Source of the DNA: Leifsonia sp. TF02-11
GTDB lineage: Bacteria; Actinomycetota; Actinomycetes; Actinomycetales; Microbacteriaceae
DNA length: 64,000 nucleotides
Direction: 5' to 3'
Assembly (NCBI RefSeq): GCF_017565305.1
Contig: NZ_JAGEKP010000024.1
Coordinates: forward strand, 62,001-126,000
Under the pieces are notes generated by a model. That model was not told the DNA's origin. It made no database searches and saw only the letters and a list, made by a program, of their open reading frames with translations. How positions within the stretch are numbered: the first letter of the stretch is position 1; every line of letters starts with the position of its first letter. The position numbers and the translations under genes were made by a program. Below are positions 8,326-16,160 of this stretch, in pieces.

Positions 8326-8345
8326 TCACTTGCCTGAGCAAGTCA
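8326..8345. promoter_or_regulatory. MarR-type operator 2
   Basis: TCACTTGCCTGAGCAAGTCA has perfect arms ACTTGC and GCAAGT around CTGA. It sits just before TAGGCT (8348-8353), a -10-like box exactly six bases from the MarR ATG, so binding would block the regulator's own promoter. Together with the site at 8294 it covers both divergent promoters. Confidence 0.7.
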
Positions 8346-8359
8346 GCTAGGCTCGCAGA

Positions 8360-8860
8360 ATGACCTCCTCCAGCGAGCTCCACGGCCTGAGCCCCGCCCA
8401 CCTCCAGGCCTGGGCCTCGATCGCCACCGTGCTCGAACGACTCCCCGCCGCGCTCGACGCCCAACTGCTGCGCGACAGCGGGGTCACCCACTACGAGCAC
8501 GGCCTGCTGTACGCGCTCGCCACCGCACCCGACCGCACGCTGCGGCTGAGCACCCTCGCCGACTACGCGAACAGCACGCTCTCCCGGCTCTCACGGGCGA
8601 TCTCCCGCCTGGAGAAGAAGGGCTGGGTGCGCAGGGAGGTCGACCCGACCGACGGCCGCTTCACCCTGGCGATCCTCACTCCGGAAGGCCACGAGCAGGT
8701 GGTGCGCGCCAACCCGGCGCATCACGCGCTCGTGGAGGAGCTCGTGTTCGCGCCGCTCACCGAGCCGCAGGTGCGCCAGCTGGCGGTGATCTGCGGGCGG
8801 ATCGCGACCGCGATCGACCCGGCGGCGGAGGTGTGGGTGGCGCCGGGTCAGGCCGGCTGA
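8360..8860 (+). CDS. MarR-family transcriptional regulator
   Basis: This 166-residue protein has the MarR winged helix at residues about 35-110: 'GLLYALATAPDRTLRLSTLADYANSTLSRLSRAISRLEKKGWV' carries the recognition helix, and 'REVDPTDGRFTLAILTPEG' forms the wing. Flanking helices make the dimer interface. MarR proteins usually repress an adjacent gene and lose DNA affinity when they bind a phenolic or other small ligand. The divergent SDR is the likely target, with two ACTTGC-N4-GCAAGT-like sites between them. There is no Shine-Dalgarno before the ATG; TAGGCT six bases upstream suggests a leaderless mRNA. Confidence 0.9.
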   Translation: MTSSSELHGLSPAHLQAWASIATVLERLPAALDAQLLRDSGVTHYEHGLLYALATAPDRTLRLSTLADYANSTLSRLSRAISRLEKKGWVRREVDPTDGRFTLAILTPEGHEQVVRANPAHHALVEELVFAPLTEPQVRQLAVICGRIATAIDPAAEVWVAPGQAG

Positions 8861-8864
8861 GACC

Positions 8865-9707
8865 TCAGAGCGAAACCCCCAACTCCTCCAGCGCCGCCGA
8901 GAACTCCGGGATCTCCGTCGGCGCGATCTCCACCAGTGTCGTGAGGTTGCGGAAGAACGGGCGCACCGTGCCCGCCTCGCCCAGCTGGTACTCGACGATG
9001 CCCTGCTGGGCGAGTGCCGTGCCGCCGAGGCCGGCGTGGGCGAAGCCGGTCGCGGGGGCCGAGATCGTGAGGACCTCGGCGTCGCCGTGGACCTCGGTCG
9101 CGACCGCGTAGTGGTGGAGGTGGCCGCTGCCGAGCGCCGCCAGAGTCACGCCGTCGAGCGCGGCCAGGAGGCGGGCCTTCGAGTCGTCGGGGATGGCGAT
9201 GTTGTGCTCGGTGACCTCCGGGTACGGGTTCCACACCGGCTTGTGGCTGAAGATCAGCGTCGGGCGGGTGCCGATCTGCGCGGGGAGCGTCGCCAGCCAC
9301 TCCCACTGCGCCTCCTCCTCTGCGAGGCCGCTGCCCATGATCTCGCTGTTCAGGCCGATCACCGCCCAGTCGCCGACGAGTTCGAGCCAGTGGTCGGGGC
9401 CGAAGGTCGACTCGAACGCGGCGAGGCGCTCCGGCGTGACGACGAGGCCGGCCCAGGCGTTGTCGGGGCGCTCTCCCACGTCGTGGTTGCCGGGCAGCAC
9501 GCGCAGCGGCGCCTGGATGCCGGCGAGCAGTTCCCTGGCCGCCTCGCGGTCGTCCGCCTGGTCGGGGTCGAGGATGGCCACATCGCCGCTGTGCACGACG
9601 AACGTGGGGTTGATGGCGTTGATCAGGTCGACGAACGCGCGCAGGTTCTCGGTGGTGGCGCCTCCCAGGTGGGAGATGTGGGTGTCGGAGAGCTGGACGA
9701 TCTTCAC
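8865..9707 (-). CDS. Calcineurin-like metallophosphoesterase (class III phosphodiesterase type)
   Basis: This 280-residue cytoplasmic enzyme holds all the metal-binding motifs of the binuclear phosphoesterase fold in order: SDTH (residues 7-10), SGDV (about 42), PGNHD (about 75), SHKP (about 160) and GHLH (about 201). These define the CpdA/GpdQ group that hydrolyses cyclic nucleotides or glycerophosphodiesters. It is the last gene of a leftward cluster and lies 27 bases after an ABC permease gene. A second enzyme of the same fold is at 11689. In this setting a phosphodiester brought in by the transporter is a better guess than cAMP. The start is GTG with GAGAGG upstream. Confidence 0.88.
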   Translation of the reverse strand: MKIVQLSDTHISHLGGATTENLRAFVDLINAINPTFVVHSGDVAILDPDQADDREAARELLAGIQAPLRVLPGNHDVGERPDNAWAGLVVTPERLAAFESTFGPDHWLELVGDWAVIGLNSEIMGSGLAEEEAQWEWLATLPAQIGTRPTLIFSHKPVWNPYPEVTEHNIAIPDDSKARLLAALDGVTLAALGSGHLHHYAVATEVHGDAEVLTISAPATGFAHAGLGGTALAQQGIVEYQLGEAGTVRPFFRNLTTLVEIAPTEIPEFSAALEELGVSL

Positions 9708-9734
9708 GGGGTTTCCTCTCAGGGGGATGGGTGG

Positions 9735-10679
9735 TCAGCGCAGGCCGGAGCGGACGAACGCGTCCACGATGTAGCGCTGCAGGAAGAGGTAGATGAGGAA
9801 GATGGGGAGGCAGGCGAGACCGGAGGCCGCCATGATGGCGCCCCAGTTGTCGCCCTCGGCGCCGAGGAAGCTGCGGATGCCGACCTGGATCAGCGCGTCG
9901 GACTGGTGCTGGAAGATCAGCGACGGCCACAGGTAGTTGTTCCACGCCTCGATGAAGAGCATGATGCCGAGCGCCGCCAACGCCGGCTTCATGTTCGGGA
10001 GGACGACCCGCACGAGGATGCCGAAGTTGTTGCGCCCGTCCATGTGCGCGGCGTCGATGAGCTCCCGCGGGAACGACTGCATGTGCTGCCGCATGAGCAT
10101 GACGGCGAACGCCGAGCACAGGTTCGGCACGATGACGCCGGCGATCGTCCCGAGCAGTCCCAGCTGCGAGATGAGCACGTAGTTGGGGATCATCGTGACC
10201 TGGAACGGCACCAGCCAGGACCCGATGAAGAACAGGAACAGAATGCTCTTGCCGGGGAACTGCCACATCGCGAAGCCGTACGCGGCGAGGATCGCGATGA
10301 CCAGCTGGCAGGCCGCGACGGCGAACGCCATCACGAACGTGTTGCCGATCATGCCGAGGATCGGGATCTGCTGCCAGACCGTGACGAAGCTCTCCAGGGA
10401 GATCGGCCACGGGAACGGGGTCTGCGACAGGGCATCCGCCGGCTGGCGGAACGCCGTGACGAACATCCAGTAGATCGGGAAGATGCTGGTGACCGCGACG
10501 ACGATGAGCACGACGTGCCCGATCGTGGTGGCGAGGCGGCGGCGCGCGCGGGTGGCGGCGGCCTCGGTGGAGGTCGCGGGGACGACCGGCGCGGACGCCG
10601 AGGCGGAAGCGGCGGGCACGACGACCGCGGGCGCGGTGAGCCGGACCGGGGTCAGGTCGGTGACGGGGACGAGAGCCAC
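9735..10679 (-). CDS. ABC sugar/organophosphate permease, MalG/UgpE type
   Basis: This 314-residue membrane protein opens with a Ser/Ala-rich cytoplasmic leader of about 45 residues and has six predicted membrane helices. The EAA loop appears as 'ELIDAAHMDGRNNFGILVRVVLPNMKP', the docking site for the ATPase. It belongs to the CUT1 carbohydrate-uptake family, which also carries sn-glycerol-3-phosphate and glycerophosphodiesters. The GTG start is preceded by AGGAG that overlaps the end of the partner permease gene, so the two are translationally coupled. Confidence 0.92.
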   Translation of the reverse strand: MALVPVTDLTPVRLTAPAVVVPAASASASAPVVPATSTEAAATRARRRLATTIGHVVLIVVAVTSIFPIYWMFVTAFRQPADALSQTPFPWPISLESFVTVWQQIPILGMIGNTFVMAFAVAACQLVIAILAAYGFAMWQFPGKSILFLFFIGSWLVPFQVTMIPNYVLISQLGLLGTIAGVIVPNLCSAFAVMLMRQHMQSFPRELIDAAHMDGRNNFGILVRVVLPNMKPALAALGIMLFIEAWNNYLWPSLIFQHQSDALIQVGIRSFLGAEGDNWGAIMAASGLACLPIFLIYLFLQRYIVDAFVRSGLR

Positions 10680-10688
10680 GTGATGCTC

Positions 10689-11669
10689 CTAGTTGTCGTA
10701 GAAGGACAGCCGGTCGGACAGTGCGACCAGGCCGAGCGCGATGAGGCCGAAGACGATGAAGAAGAGCGTTCCCGCTGCCCCCGCCGTTCCGGCGTCGAAG
10801 TTCTGGAACCCGATCTGGTACAGCAGGTAGTACACGTTGGTCGTCGAGTCGCTCGGGCCGCCCTGGGTGAGGATGTCGATCATCGGGTACGTCCACTGCG
10901 CGGACAGCAGGATCGTCATGAGCACGAGGAACACGATCGTCGGCGACAGCAGCGGCAGCGTGATCCGGCGCAGGATGGTCCAGCCTCCCGCGCCGTCGAT
11001 GGCGGCGGCGTGCGCGTAGTCGGGGTTGATCCCGGCGATGCCCGCCGAGACGACCAGGACGCCGAAGCCGAGCATCTGCCAGCCGACGATCGCGATGATC
11101 GCCCAGATGGCCCCGCTCGGCGAGCGCAGCACGTCGCCGATGTCGATGCCCGCGCTGCGCAGCACGGTGGGGATGGCGCCGCCGGAGTCGGACAGCAGCC
11201 AGCGCCAGACCGCCGCCGCGGCGACGGGTGTCACCAGGAACGGCACGAAGATGATCGCCTGGTAGACGGTCTTCGCCCGGCCGCCGACCGTGCGCGAGAT
11301 CAGCGCGATCGCGATCGGCAGCACCACCGAGAAGACCAGGAACGCGGCGATGTAGACGCCGGTGTTCACGAGCGCGTTGTGCAGCTGCGGCGACGCGACG
11401 ATGGACGCGTAGTTCTGCAGGCCGACCGGTGTCAGCGGCTGCGTCGGCAGGAGGTTCCAGCTGAAGAACGACAGCTGGAAGGTCTCCACGAGCGGGCGGT
11501 AGATCCACACCCCGAGCAGCGCGATCGCGGGGAGGACGTAGAGGTACGGCGCGATCGGGATGCGGCGGCGCCTGCCCGAGCGGGCGGGGCGATGCCGGCC
11601 GGCCGCGGGCGAGGAGGCCGCGACTGCGGCCTCCTCCACCCGGGCCGGCCCTGCGTCTGTGACGAACAT
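10689..11669 (-). CDS. ABC sugar/organophosphate permease, MalF/UgpA type
   Basis: This 326-residue protein has six membrane helices after an Arg-rich N-terminus. The EAA loop reads 'YAHAAAIDGAGGWTILRRITLPLLSP', and the conserved 'WTYPMIDILTQGGP' motif follows, as in MalF/UgpA proteins. It pairs with the MalG-type permease 9 bases downstream to form the membrane channel for the binding protein at 13447 and the ATPase at 14898. It lies 19 bases after the second metallophosphoesterase, so enzyme and transporter genes are interleaved in one transcript. Confidence 0.92.
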   Translation of the reverse strand: MFVTDAGPARVEEAAVAASSPAAGRHRPARSGRRRRIPIAPYLYVLPAIALLGVWIYRPLVETFQLSFFSWNLLPTQPLTPVGLQNYASIVASPQLHNALVNTGVYIAAFLVFSVVLPIAIALISRTVGGRAKTVYQAIIFVPFLVTPVAAAAVWRWLLSDSGGAIPTVLRSAGIDIGDVLRSPSGAIWAIIAIVGWQMLGFGVLVVSAGIAGINPDYAHAAAIDGAGGWTILRRITLPLLSPTIVFLVLMTILLSAQWTYPMIDILTQGGPSDSTTNVYYLLYQIGFQNFDAGTAGAAGTLFFIVFGLIALGLVALSDRLSFYDN

Positions 11670-11688
11670 GTCGTGAACCGCGCTCCCG

Positions 11689-12591
11689 TCACTCCGCGCC
11701 GACGGACGCCTGCACGGCGGCCAGCTGTTCGGCCGGGGTCATCGAGAGGAACTTCTCCAGCACCTCTCCCGACATCTCGTACGCGGTCGGGAACTGCCCG
11801 ATCGGCACGACCGAATGCTGCACGTGGTCGCCGTAGACGTGCACGAGGTTGTACGACTGCGCCCCCGCCTGGCCGCGGGCGGCCGGGAACGGCATGACCA
11901 GGTCCTGGGTGTAGCAGGTCGCAGAGGCCACGGACACCGGGATGCCGGCGAACGTGTCGGTCGTCGAGTAGTGCAGGTGGCCGCCGAGGATTCCGCGCAC
12001 GTCGGTTCCGCGGATCACGTCGGCGAGCTTGGGCTGGTCGTGCAGCTCGAACAGGCGGATCAGGCCGAGGTGGCTGGGGATGGGCGGGTGGTGCAGAGCC
12101 AGCAGGGTGCCGTCCGGCGCCGGGGTCGCCAGCTCGGCCGCGAGCCAGGCGAGCTGCTCGTCGGTGATCTCGCCCCAGTGCTGGCCGGGGACGGTGGAGT
12201 CGAGGGCGATGATACGCAGACCGTTGACGTCGTAGACGCGGTCGTAGGGCTCGGTGGTGCCGTCCTCTCCGAGCAGGCCGACCCGGAAGGCGGCGCGCTC
12301 GTCGTGGTTGCCCATCACCCAGATCAGCTGCGATCCGTAACGCTCGGCGATCGGCTCGACGAGGGCGCGGATGCGCTCGTACGCGTCGGGCGCGGCGGTG
12401 TCGGCGATGTCGCCGGTGAAGACGATCGCCTCGGGGCGGGTGTTCGACTTGTCGAACCCCTCGAACAGCTCGGCGAGGTTGGCGTCGCTGTCGACGATGT
12501 CGTGCAGCTTGCCGCGGTTCTCGACGAAGTGGGTGTCGCTGATGTGGAGGATGAAGTGGTCGGGGGTGGGATACGCGTCGTAGTCGGTCAT
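11689..12591 (-). CDS. Second calcineurin-like metallophosphoesterase of the cluster
   Basis: This 300-residue protein has SDTH (about residues 16-19), TGDI (about 57), MGNHD (about 93), HHPP (about 170) and GGHLH (about 205), a complete binuclear metal site. It is a paralogue of the enzyme at 8865 but clearly diverged, with a longer segment between GNHD and HHPP, so the two probably act on different phosphoesters or in sequence. The start chosen is ATG 12591, with GGAAGG about eight bases upstream; the frame stays open further upstream but overlaps the phosphatase gene. It is 17 bases after the phosphatase stop. A cAMP phosphodiesterase role is possible but not favoured by context. Confidence 0.87.
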   Translation of the reverse strand: MTDYDAYPTPDHFILHISDTHFVENRGKLHDIVDSDANLAELFEGFDKSNTRPEAIVFTGDIADTAAPDAYERIRALVEPIAERYGSQLIWVMGNHDERAAFRVGLLGEDGTTEPYDRVYDVNGLRIIALDSTVPGQHWGEITDEQLAWLAAELATPAPDGTLLALHHPPIPSHLGLIRLFELHDQPKLADVIRGTDVRGILGGHLHYSTTDTFAGIPVSVASATCYTQDLVMPFPAARGQAGAQSYNLVHVYGDHVQHSVVPIGQFPTAYEMSGEVLEKFLSMTPAEQLAAVQASVGAE

Positions 12592-12608
12592 CGTCGTCGC
12601 CTTCCTGG

Positions 12609-13400
12609 TCAGTTCTGGGTGGGAGTGTCGGTGTCGGTGGGAGTTTCTGCGTCCGCCGGGCGCAGCAGCGCAGCGGTCAGGGCCGCGAGGTCGGCGTCGG
12701 TGAAGCCGTGCGCCCGCAGGTAGCCGTTCGGGGAACCCCACTCGGCGTCCCAGCGGGCGATGACGGCCTCCATCAGCTCGGCGGGGCTCGCGGTCACGAG
12801 CTCCTCGAGGTCGGGGCCGAGCTCGACGCCGGCGTCCCGCATCCTGGCGAGCATCGCGTCGGCCCACGGCCCGGCGAGGTTGGCGGAGGTCAGCGCGTAG
12901 TCGGCGACGACCTCGTCCCTGTCGACACCGGCGGCCAGCAGGGCGAGGGCGATGACGAGGCCCGTGCGGTCCTTGCCCGCCGTGCAGTGCACGAGCACCG
13001 CGTCGTCGCCCGACTCGGCGATCAGGCGCACCGCCGCCGCGAGCTGCGGGCCGTGCTGGTCGACGATGACGTCGTAGACACCGGCGAGGGTGACCTCCGC
13101 CTCCCCCAGGCCGACCGGCTGGGCCGCTCCGGTGAAGATCGGCGCGTGGACGATCACCACCTCCTCGTGCAGGAGGCTCGGGCTCGCGGCGACCTCGTCG
13201 TCCGAGCGGAGGTCGACGACGCGGCGGATGCCGAGGTCGGCCACCGACTGGCGGCCGCCCGGGGTGAGGGCGTGCAGGGCGTCGGAGCGGAAGAGCTTGC
13301 CGGTGCGCACGGTGCGCGCCCCGGCTCGGTAGCCGCCCACTTCGCGCAGGTTGTAGGTGCCCTCGACGGGCAGCGGACGGCGGGAGAGGGTGTCGGTCAT
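12609..13400 (-). CDS. Tyrosine-phosphatase-family protein (Y_phosphatase3/PtpB-like)
   Basis: This 263-residue protein begins with the substrate-pocket motif NLREVGGYRAG and 'RTGKLFRSDAL', then carries the phosphatase P-loop HCTAGKDRTG (CX5R) at about residues 143-152. This arrangement is that of the MptpB-type dual-specificity/lipid phosphatases. The catalytic Cys and Arg are intact, and an Asp general acid lies in the preceding region. It acts through a phosphocysteine intermediate. Between the binding-protein gene and a phosphodiesterase gene, it may remove phosphate from the imported compound rather than from proteins; that is inference. The start ATG is supported by GAAGGAACC upstream. 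Confidence 0.85.
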   Translation of the reverse strand: MTDTLSRRPLPVEGTYNLREVGGYRAGARTVRTGKLFRSDALHALTPGGRQSVADLGIRRVVDLRSDDEVAASPSLLHEEVVIVHAPIFTGAAQPVGLGEAEVTLAGVYDVIVDQHGPQLAAAVRLIAESGDDAVLVHCTAGKDRTGLVIALALLAAGVDRDEVVADYALTSANLAGPWADAMLARMRDAGVELGPDLEELVTASPAELMEAVIARWDAEWGSPNGYLRAHGFTDADLAALTAALLRPADAETPTDTDTPTQN

Positions 13401-13446
13401 GGTGGTTCCTTCGGTGTCGGCGGACTGCGTCACGTGACGAGCGGCG

Positions 13447-14817
13447 TTACTTGACGAGTGCCTGGGCCTGCTTCTGCGCGGCCTGCATGGTCGCCTTGGG
13501 GTCCTTGCCGTAGTAGATGGAGTCCTCGACGGCCTTGGCGAAGATGGTGCTGATCTGGCTGTAGTTCGCACCCGGGTAGGACTCCCACGGCTGCAGCTTC
13601 TTCAGCTGGGCGATGTTCGGCGCGACCAGCGGGTTGGACTTCGCCCAGGCGGCGAGCGGGCCGTCGCCCTCGGTCATGGTGTCGCGCAGCGGCAGGTAGC
13701 CGATCTTGGTGGAGATCTGCTCGTACGCCGTGGGGCTCGTCATGAACTTGATGAACTCCCACGCGGCGGCCTGCTTGGCCGGGTCCTTCGACATGATGAA
13801 CAGCGCGGATCCCGAGTTCGTCGGCGCGACGGTCTTGCTGCCGAAGGCGGGGAGGGTGGTGTTCTTGAGCTCCCAGCCGCCGGCCTTCGCGCCGGCCATG
13901 AACATGCTCTGCAGCGCGGAGGTCTGCACCTGGATGAGCGACTTGCCCGAGGCGAACGCCGAGTACATGCTCGTCGAGTCGAGGTTCTGCAGGAGGCCGG
14001 CGTCGTTGAGCTTGCGCATCTCCTGCACCGCACCAACCGATCCGGCGTCGCCGAAGCCGATGGTCTTGTGGTCGGCGCTGACGATCGTGCCGCCGTTGGA
14101 CTTGATGATGCCCTGCATGCACCAGTCGCCTCCGGTCACCGTGCACGAGATCGTGACGGGAGCGGTGCCGGTCTTCGCCTTGAGCTGGGTGGCCACCTTC
14201 GCGAGACCGTCCCAGGTGGAGAAGTCGGGGTTCGTGATGCCCGCGTCGGCCAGCGCCGTGGCGTTGTACCAGAGCACCGGGGTGGAGAAGACATAGGGGA
14301 TGCCGTAGGTGACGCCGTTCCAGTCGCCGAGCTTGGTGGCCTTGGGGTTCATCGGGTAGGTGCCGCCGAAGGCGTCCTGCACGGCCTTCGCGCCGACCAG
14401 CTTCGAGATCGGCTGCGCCCCCAGGTCGTGGGCGATGTAGTCGAGGCCGTCGAAGGTGAGCTGGGCGACGTCGGGGGCCTTGCCCGCCAGCATCTCGGTT
14501 TGGACGCTGGAGATGTAGGAGGTGTTCGCGCCGGCCGCTGCCGCAGGGGCCTGCCCGGTCACGGTGATGTTCGGGTGCTGCTCCTCGAAGGTCTTGATGA
14601 GGCCCTGGATGGTGTCCGTCCAGGCTCCCGCCTGCGCCAGGTTGTAGCTCTCGAAGGTGATCGAGACCTTCTGGTCGGGCTTCAGGGTGGGGATGGTCGC
14701 GGTGCTTCCTGCGTCGGTCGCGGGGGACGCGACTCCGGCGCCGACGCAGCCGGTGAGGGCGAGGGCCGACACGGCCGCGAGCGCGGCCGCGGCGATCAGG
14801 CGGGTGCGGATGGGCAT
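13447..14817 (-). CDS. ABC transporter solute-binding lipoprotein (UgpB/MalE type)
   Basis: This 456-residue exported lipoprotein has a charged start, a hydrophobic stretch and the lipobox LTGC with Cys24 as the lipidated residue. The mature part is a cluster-1 (CUT1) extracellular solute-binding protein: 'ITFESYNLAQAGAWTDTIQGLI' opens domain I, and 'GVTYGIPYVFSTPVLWYN' is the conserved hinge/ligand region. The UgpB-like 'AYEQISTKIGYLPLRDTM' region near residue 390 is consistent with glycerophosphate-like ligands but does not prove them. The start ATG has GGAG ten bases upstream. It is the presumed partner of the permeases at 9735 and 10689. Confidence 0.92.
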   Translation of the reverse strand: MPIRTRLIAAAALAAVSALALTGCVGAGVASPATDAGSTATIPTLKPDQKVSITFESYNLAQAGAWTDTIQGLIKTFEEQHPNITVTGQAPAAAAGANTSYISSVQTEMLAGKAPDVAQLTFDGLDYIAHDLGAQPISKLVGAKAVQDAFGGTYPMNPKATKLGDWNGVTYGIPYVFSTPVLWYNATALADAGITNPDFSTWDGLAKVATQLKAKTGTAPVTISCTVTGGDWCMQGIIKSNGGTIVSADHKTIGFGDAGSVGAVQEMRKLNDAGLLQNLDSTSMYSAFASGKSLIQVQTSALQSMFMAGAKAGGWELKNTTLPAFGSKTVAPTNSGSALFIMSKDPAKQAAAWEFIKFMTSPTAYEQISTKIGYLPLRDTMTEGDGPLAAWAKSNPLVAPNIAQLKKLQPWESYPGANYSQISTIFAKAVEDSIYYGKDPKATMQAAQKQAQALVK

Positions 14818-14897
14818 GGCTGTACTGCTCCTTGGGTGGGGTGTGCGGGTGGTGTGTGCGGGTGGGGGTGGGAGTGACGGTGAGCGCGAGGTGGCGC

Positions 14898-16028
14898 TCA
14901 GGCCGGCACGGTCACGGATGGTTCGACAGTGGGGAGGGCGTCGGCGTCCGGCACCCATTCGAGGCGCCGGCCGGTGGCCCGGTCGAAGAGGTGGATGCGC
15001 TCGAGCGCGGCGCCGAGGGCGATCGGCTCACCGCGGCGGATCCCGTCGAGCCCGTCGCCGCGAGCGGTCAGCAGGGTGTCGCCGACGCGCACGTAGACCA
15101 CGTTCTCGCTGCCGAGGTTCTCGATGCGCTCGACCAGGCCCTCCACGCGAAGGGCGCCGGTGGCGAAGTCGGCGGGCCGCAGGTGCTCGGGGCGCACGCC
15201 GATCACGACCTCGCGGCTGTCGACCTCGCCCTCCCACAGCCGCGCTTCGATGCCGGGGGCCGTGGAGACGACCACGCCGCCGACCGAGCCGACGACGCCG
15301 GGGACGAGGTTCATGGGCGGAGCGCCGACGAAGCCGGCGACGAACACGGACGCAGGCCGGTGGTAGATCTCCTCCGGCGTGCCGGCCTGTTCGATACGGC
15401 CGGCGTCGAGGACGACGATCTTGGTCGCCATCGTCATGGCCTCCACCTGGTCGTGGGTGACGTAGACGAAGGTCGCGGCGAGCCGGTCGTGCAGCTCGCT
15501 GAGCTCCTGCCTGGTCGCCGTGCGCAGCTTGGCGTCGAGGTTCGAGAGCGGCTCGTCCATCAGGTAGGCGCTCGGCTGGCGCACCAGGGCGCGGCCGACG
15601 GCGACGCGCTGACGCTGGCCGCCGGAGAGCTCGCGCGGCTTGCGGTGCAGGAGCTTCTCGAGCCCGAGGGTGGCCGCGACCTCCCGCACGCGCCGGTCGC
15701 GTTCGTCCTTGGGGGTGCGGAGGACCGCGAGCGGGAAGGCGAGGTTCTTGGCGACGCTGAGGTGCGGGTAGAGCGCGTAGCTCTGGAAGACCATCGCCAG
15801 GTTGCGCTTCTTGGAGGGCAGCGCCGTGACGTCCTGGCCGTCGATCAGGATGCGCCCGGAGGTCGGCTCCAGCAACCCGGCGATCATCCGCAGCAGCGTC
15901 GTCTTGCCGCACCCGCTGGGGCCGAGGAGCACGACGAAGTCGCCGTCCTCGATGACCAGGTCGACGTCGTCGACGGCCCGGTGTCCCTTGAACTGCTGGG
16001 TCAGTCCCAGAATCTCGATGCGGCTCAC
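14898..16028 (-). CDS. ABC transporter ATP-binding protein, UgpC/MsmK family
   Basis: This 376-residue ATPase has Walker A GPSGCGKT (36-43), a Q-loop at FQSYALYPH, the signature LSGGQRQRVAVGRAL (about 134), Walker B YLMDEPLSNLD and the H-loop VTHDQ. A C-terminal TOBE/OB domain of about 130 residues is typical of UgpC/MsmK/MalK ATPases, which energise CUT1 importers. The longest frame starts at TTG 16046, but GTG 16028 lies six bases after AGGAGG and gives the standard N-terminus. It is the only ABC ATPase in the window, so it may also serve the importers at 52317-55446 and 59222-62313, as documented for MsmK-type ATPases. Confidence 0.93.
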   Translation of the reverse strand: MSRIEILGLTQQFKGHRAVDDVDLVIEDGDFVVLLGPSGCGKTTLLRMIAGLLEPTSGRILIDGQDVTALPSKKRNLAMVFQSYALYPHLSVAKNLAFPLAVLRTPKDERDRRVREVAATLGLEKLLHRKPRELSGGQRQRVAVGRALVRQPSAYLMDEPLSNLDAKLRTATRQELSELHDRLAATFVYVTHDQVEAMTMATKIVVLDAGRIEQAGTPEEIYHRPASVFVAGFVGAPPMNLVPGVVGSVGGVVVSTAPGIEARLWEGEVDSREVVIGVRPEHLRPADFATGALRVEGLVERIENLGSENVVYVRVGDTLLTARGDGLDGIRRGEPIALGAALERIHLFDRATGRRLEWVPDADALPTVEPSVTVPA

Positions 16029-16054
16029 GCTGCTCCTCCTGCTCAAGTAATTTC

Positions 16055-16081
16055 ATTCCCTAGCTTTTCGTAGCTAGGAAT
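16055..16081. promoter_or_regulatory. Inverted repeat upstream of the transporter operon (candidate RpiR operator)
   Basis: ATTCCCTAGCT (16055-16065) and AGCTAGGAAT (16072-16081) form an imperfect palindrome, AT-rich in a GC-rich region, 27 bases upstream of the ATPase start. Read leftward, ACGAAAA occurs twice 16 bp apart, with a third variant ATGAAAT about 15 bp on. SIS-domain RpiR regulators often use GAAA-rich sites, so this is the best candidate site for the regulator encoded just upstream. Confidence 0.45.
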
Positions 16082-16160
16082 TTTCGTTACATGGGCATGC
16101 TCTGCGGCGCAGGTGAACAGCAGGCAACCGGGAGGGGACGACGAGCCGACGATCCCGGGA

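Noticed and set aside
9036-11897. A 950-codon + strand frame opposite the phosphoesterase and permease genes
   Set aside because: The same GC-driven effect; composition is like a reversed coding sequence and no start signal is visible.
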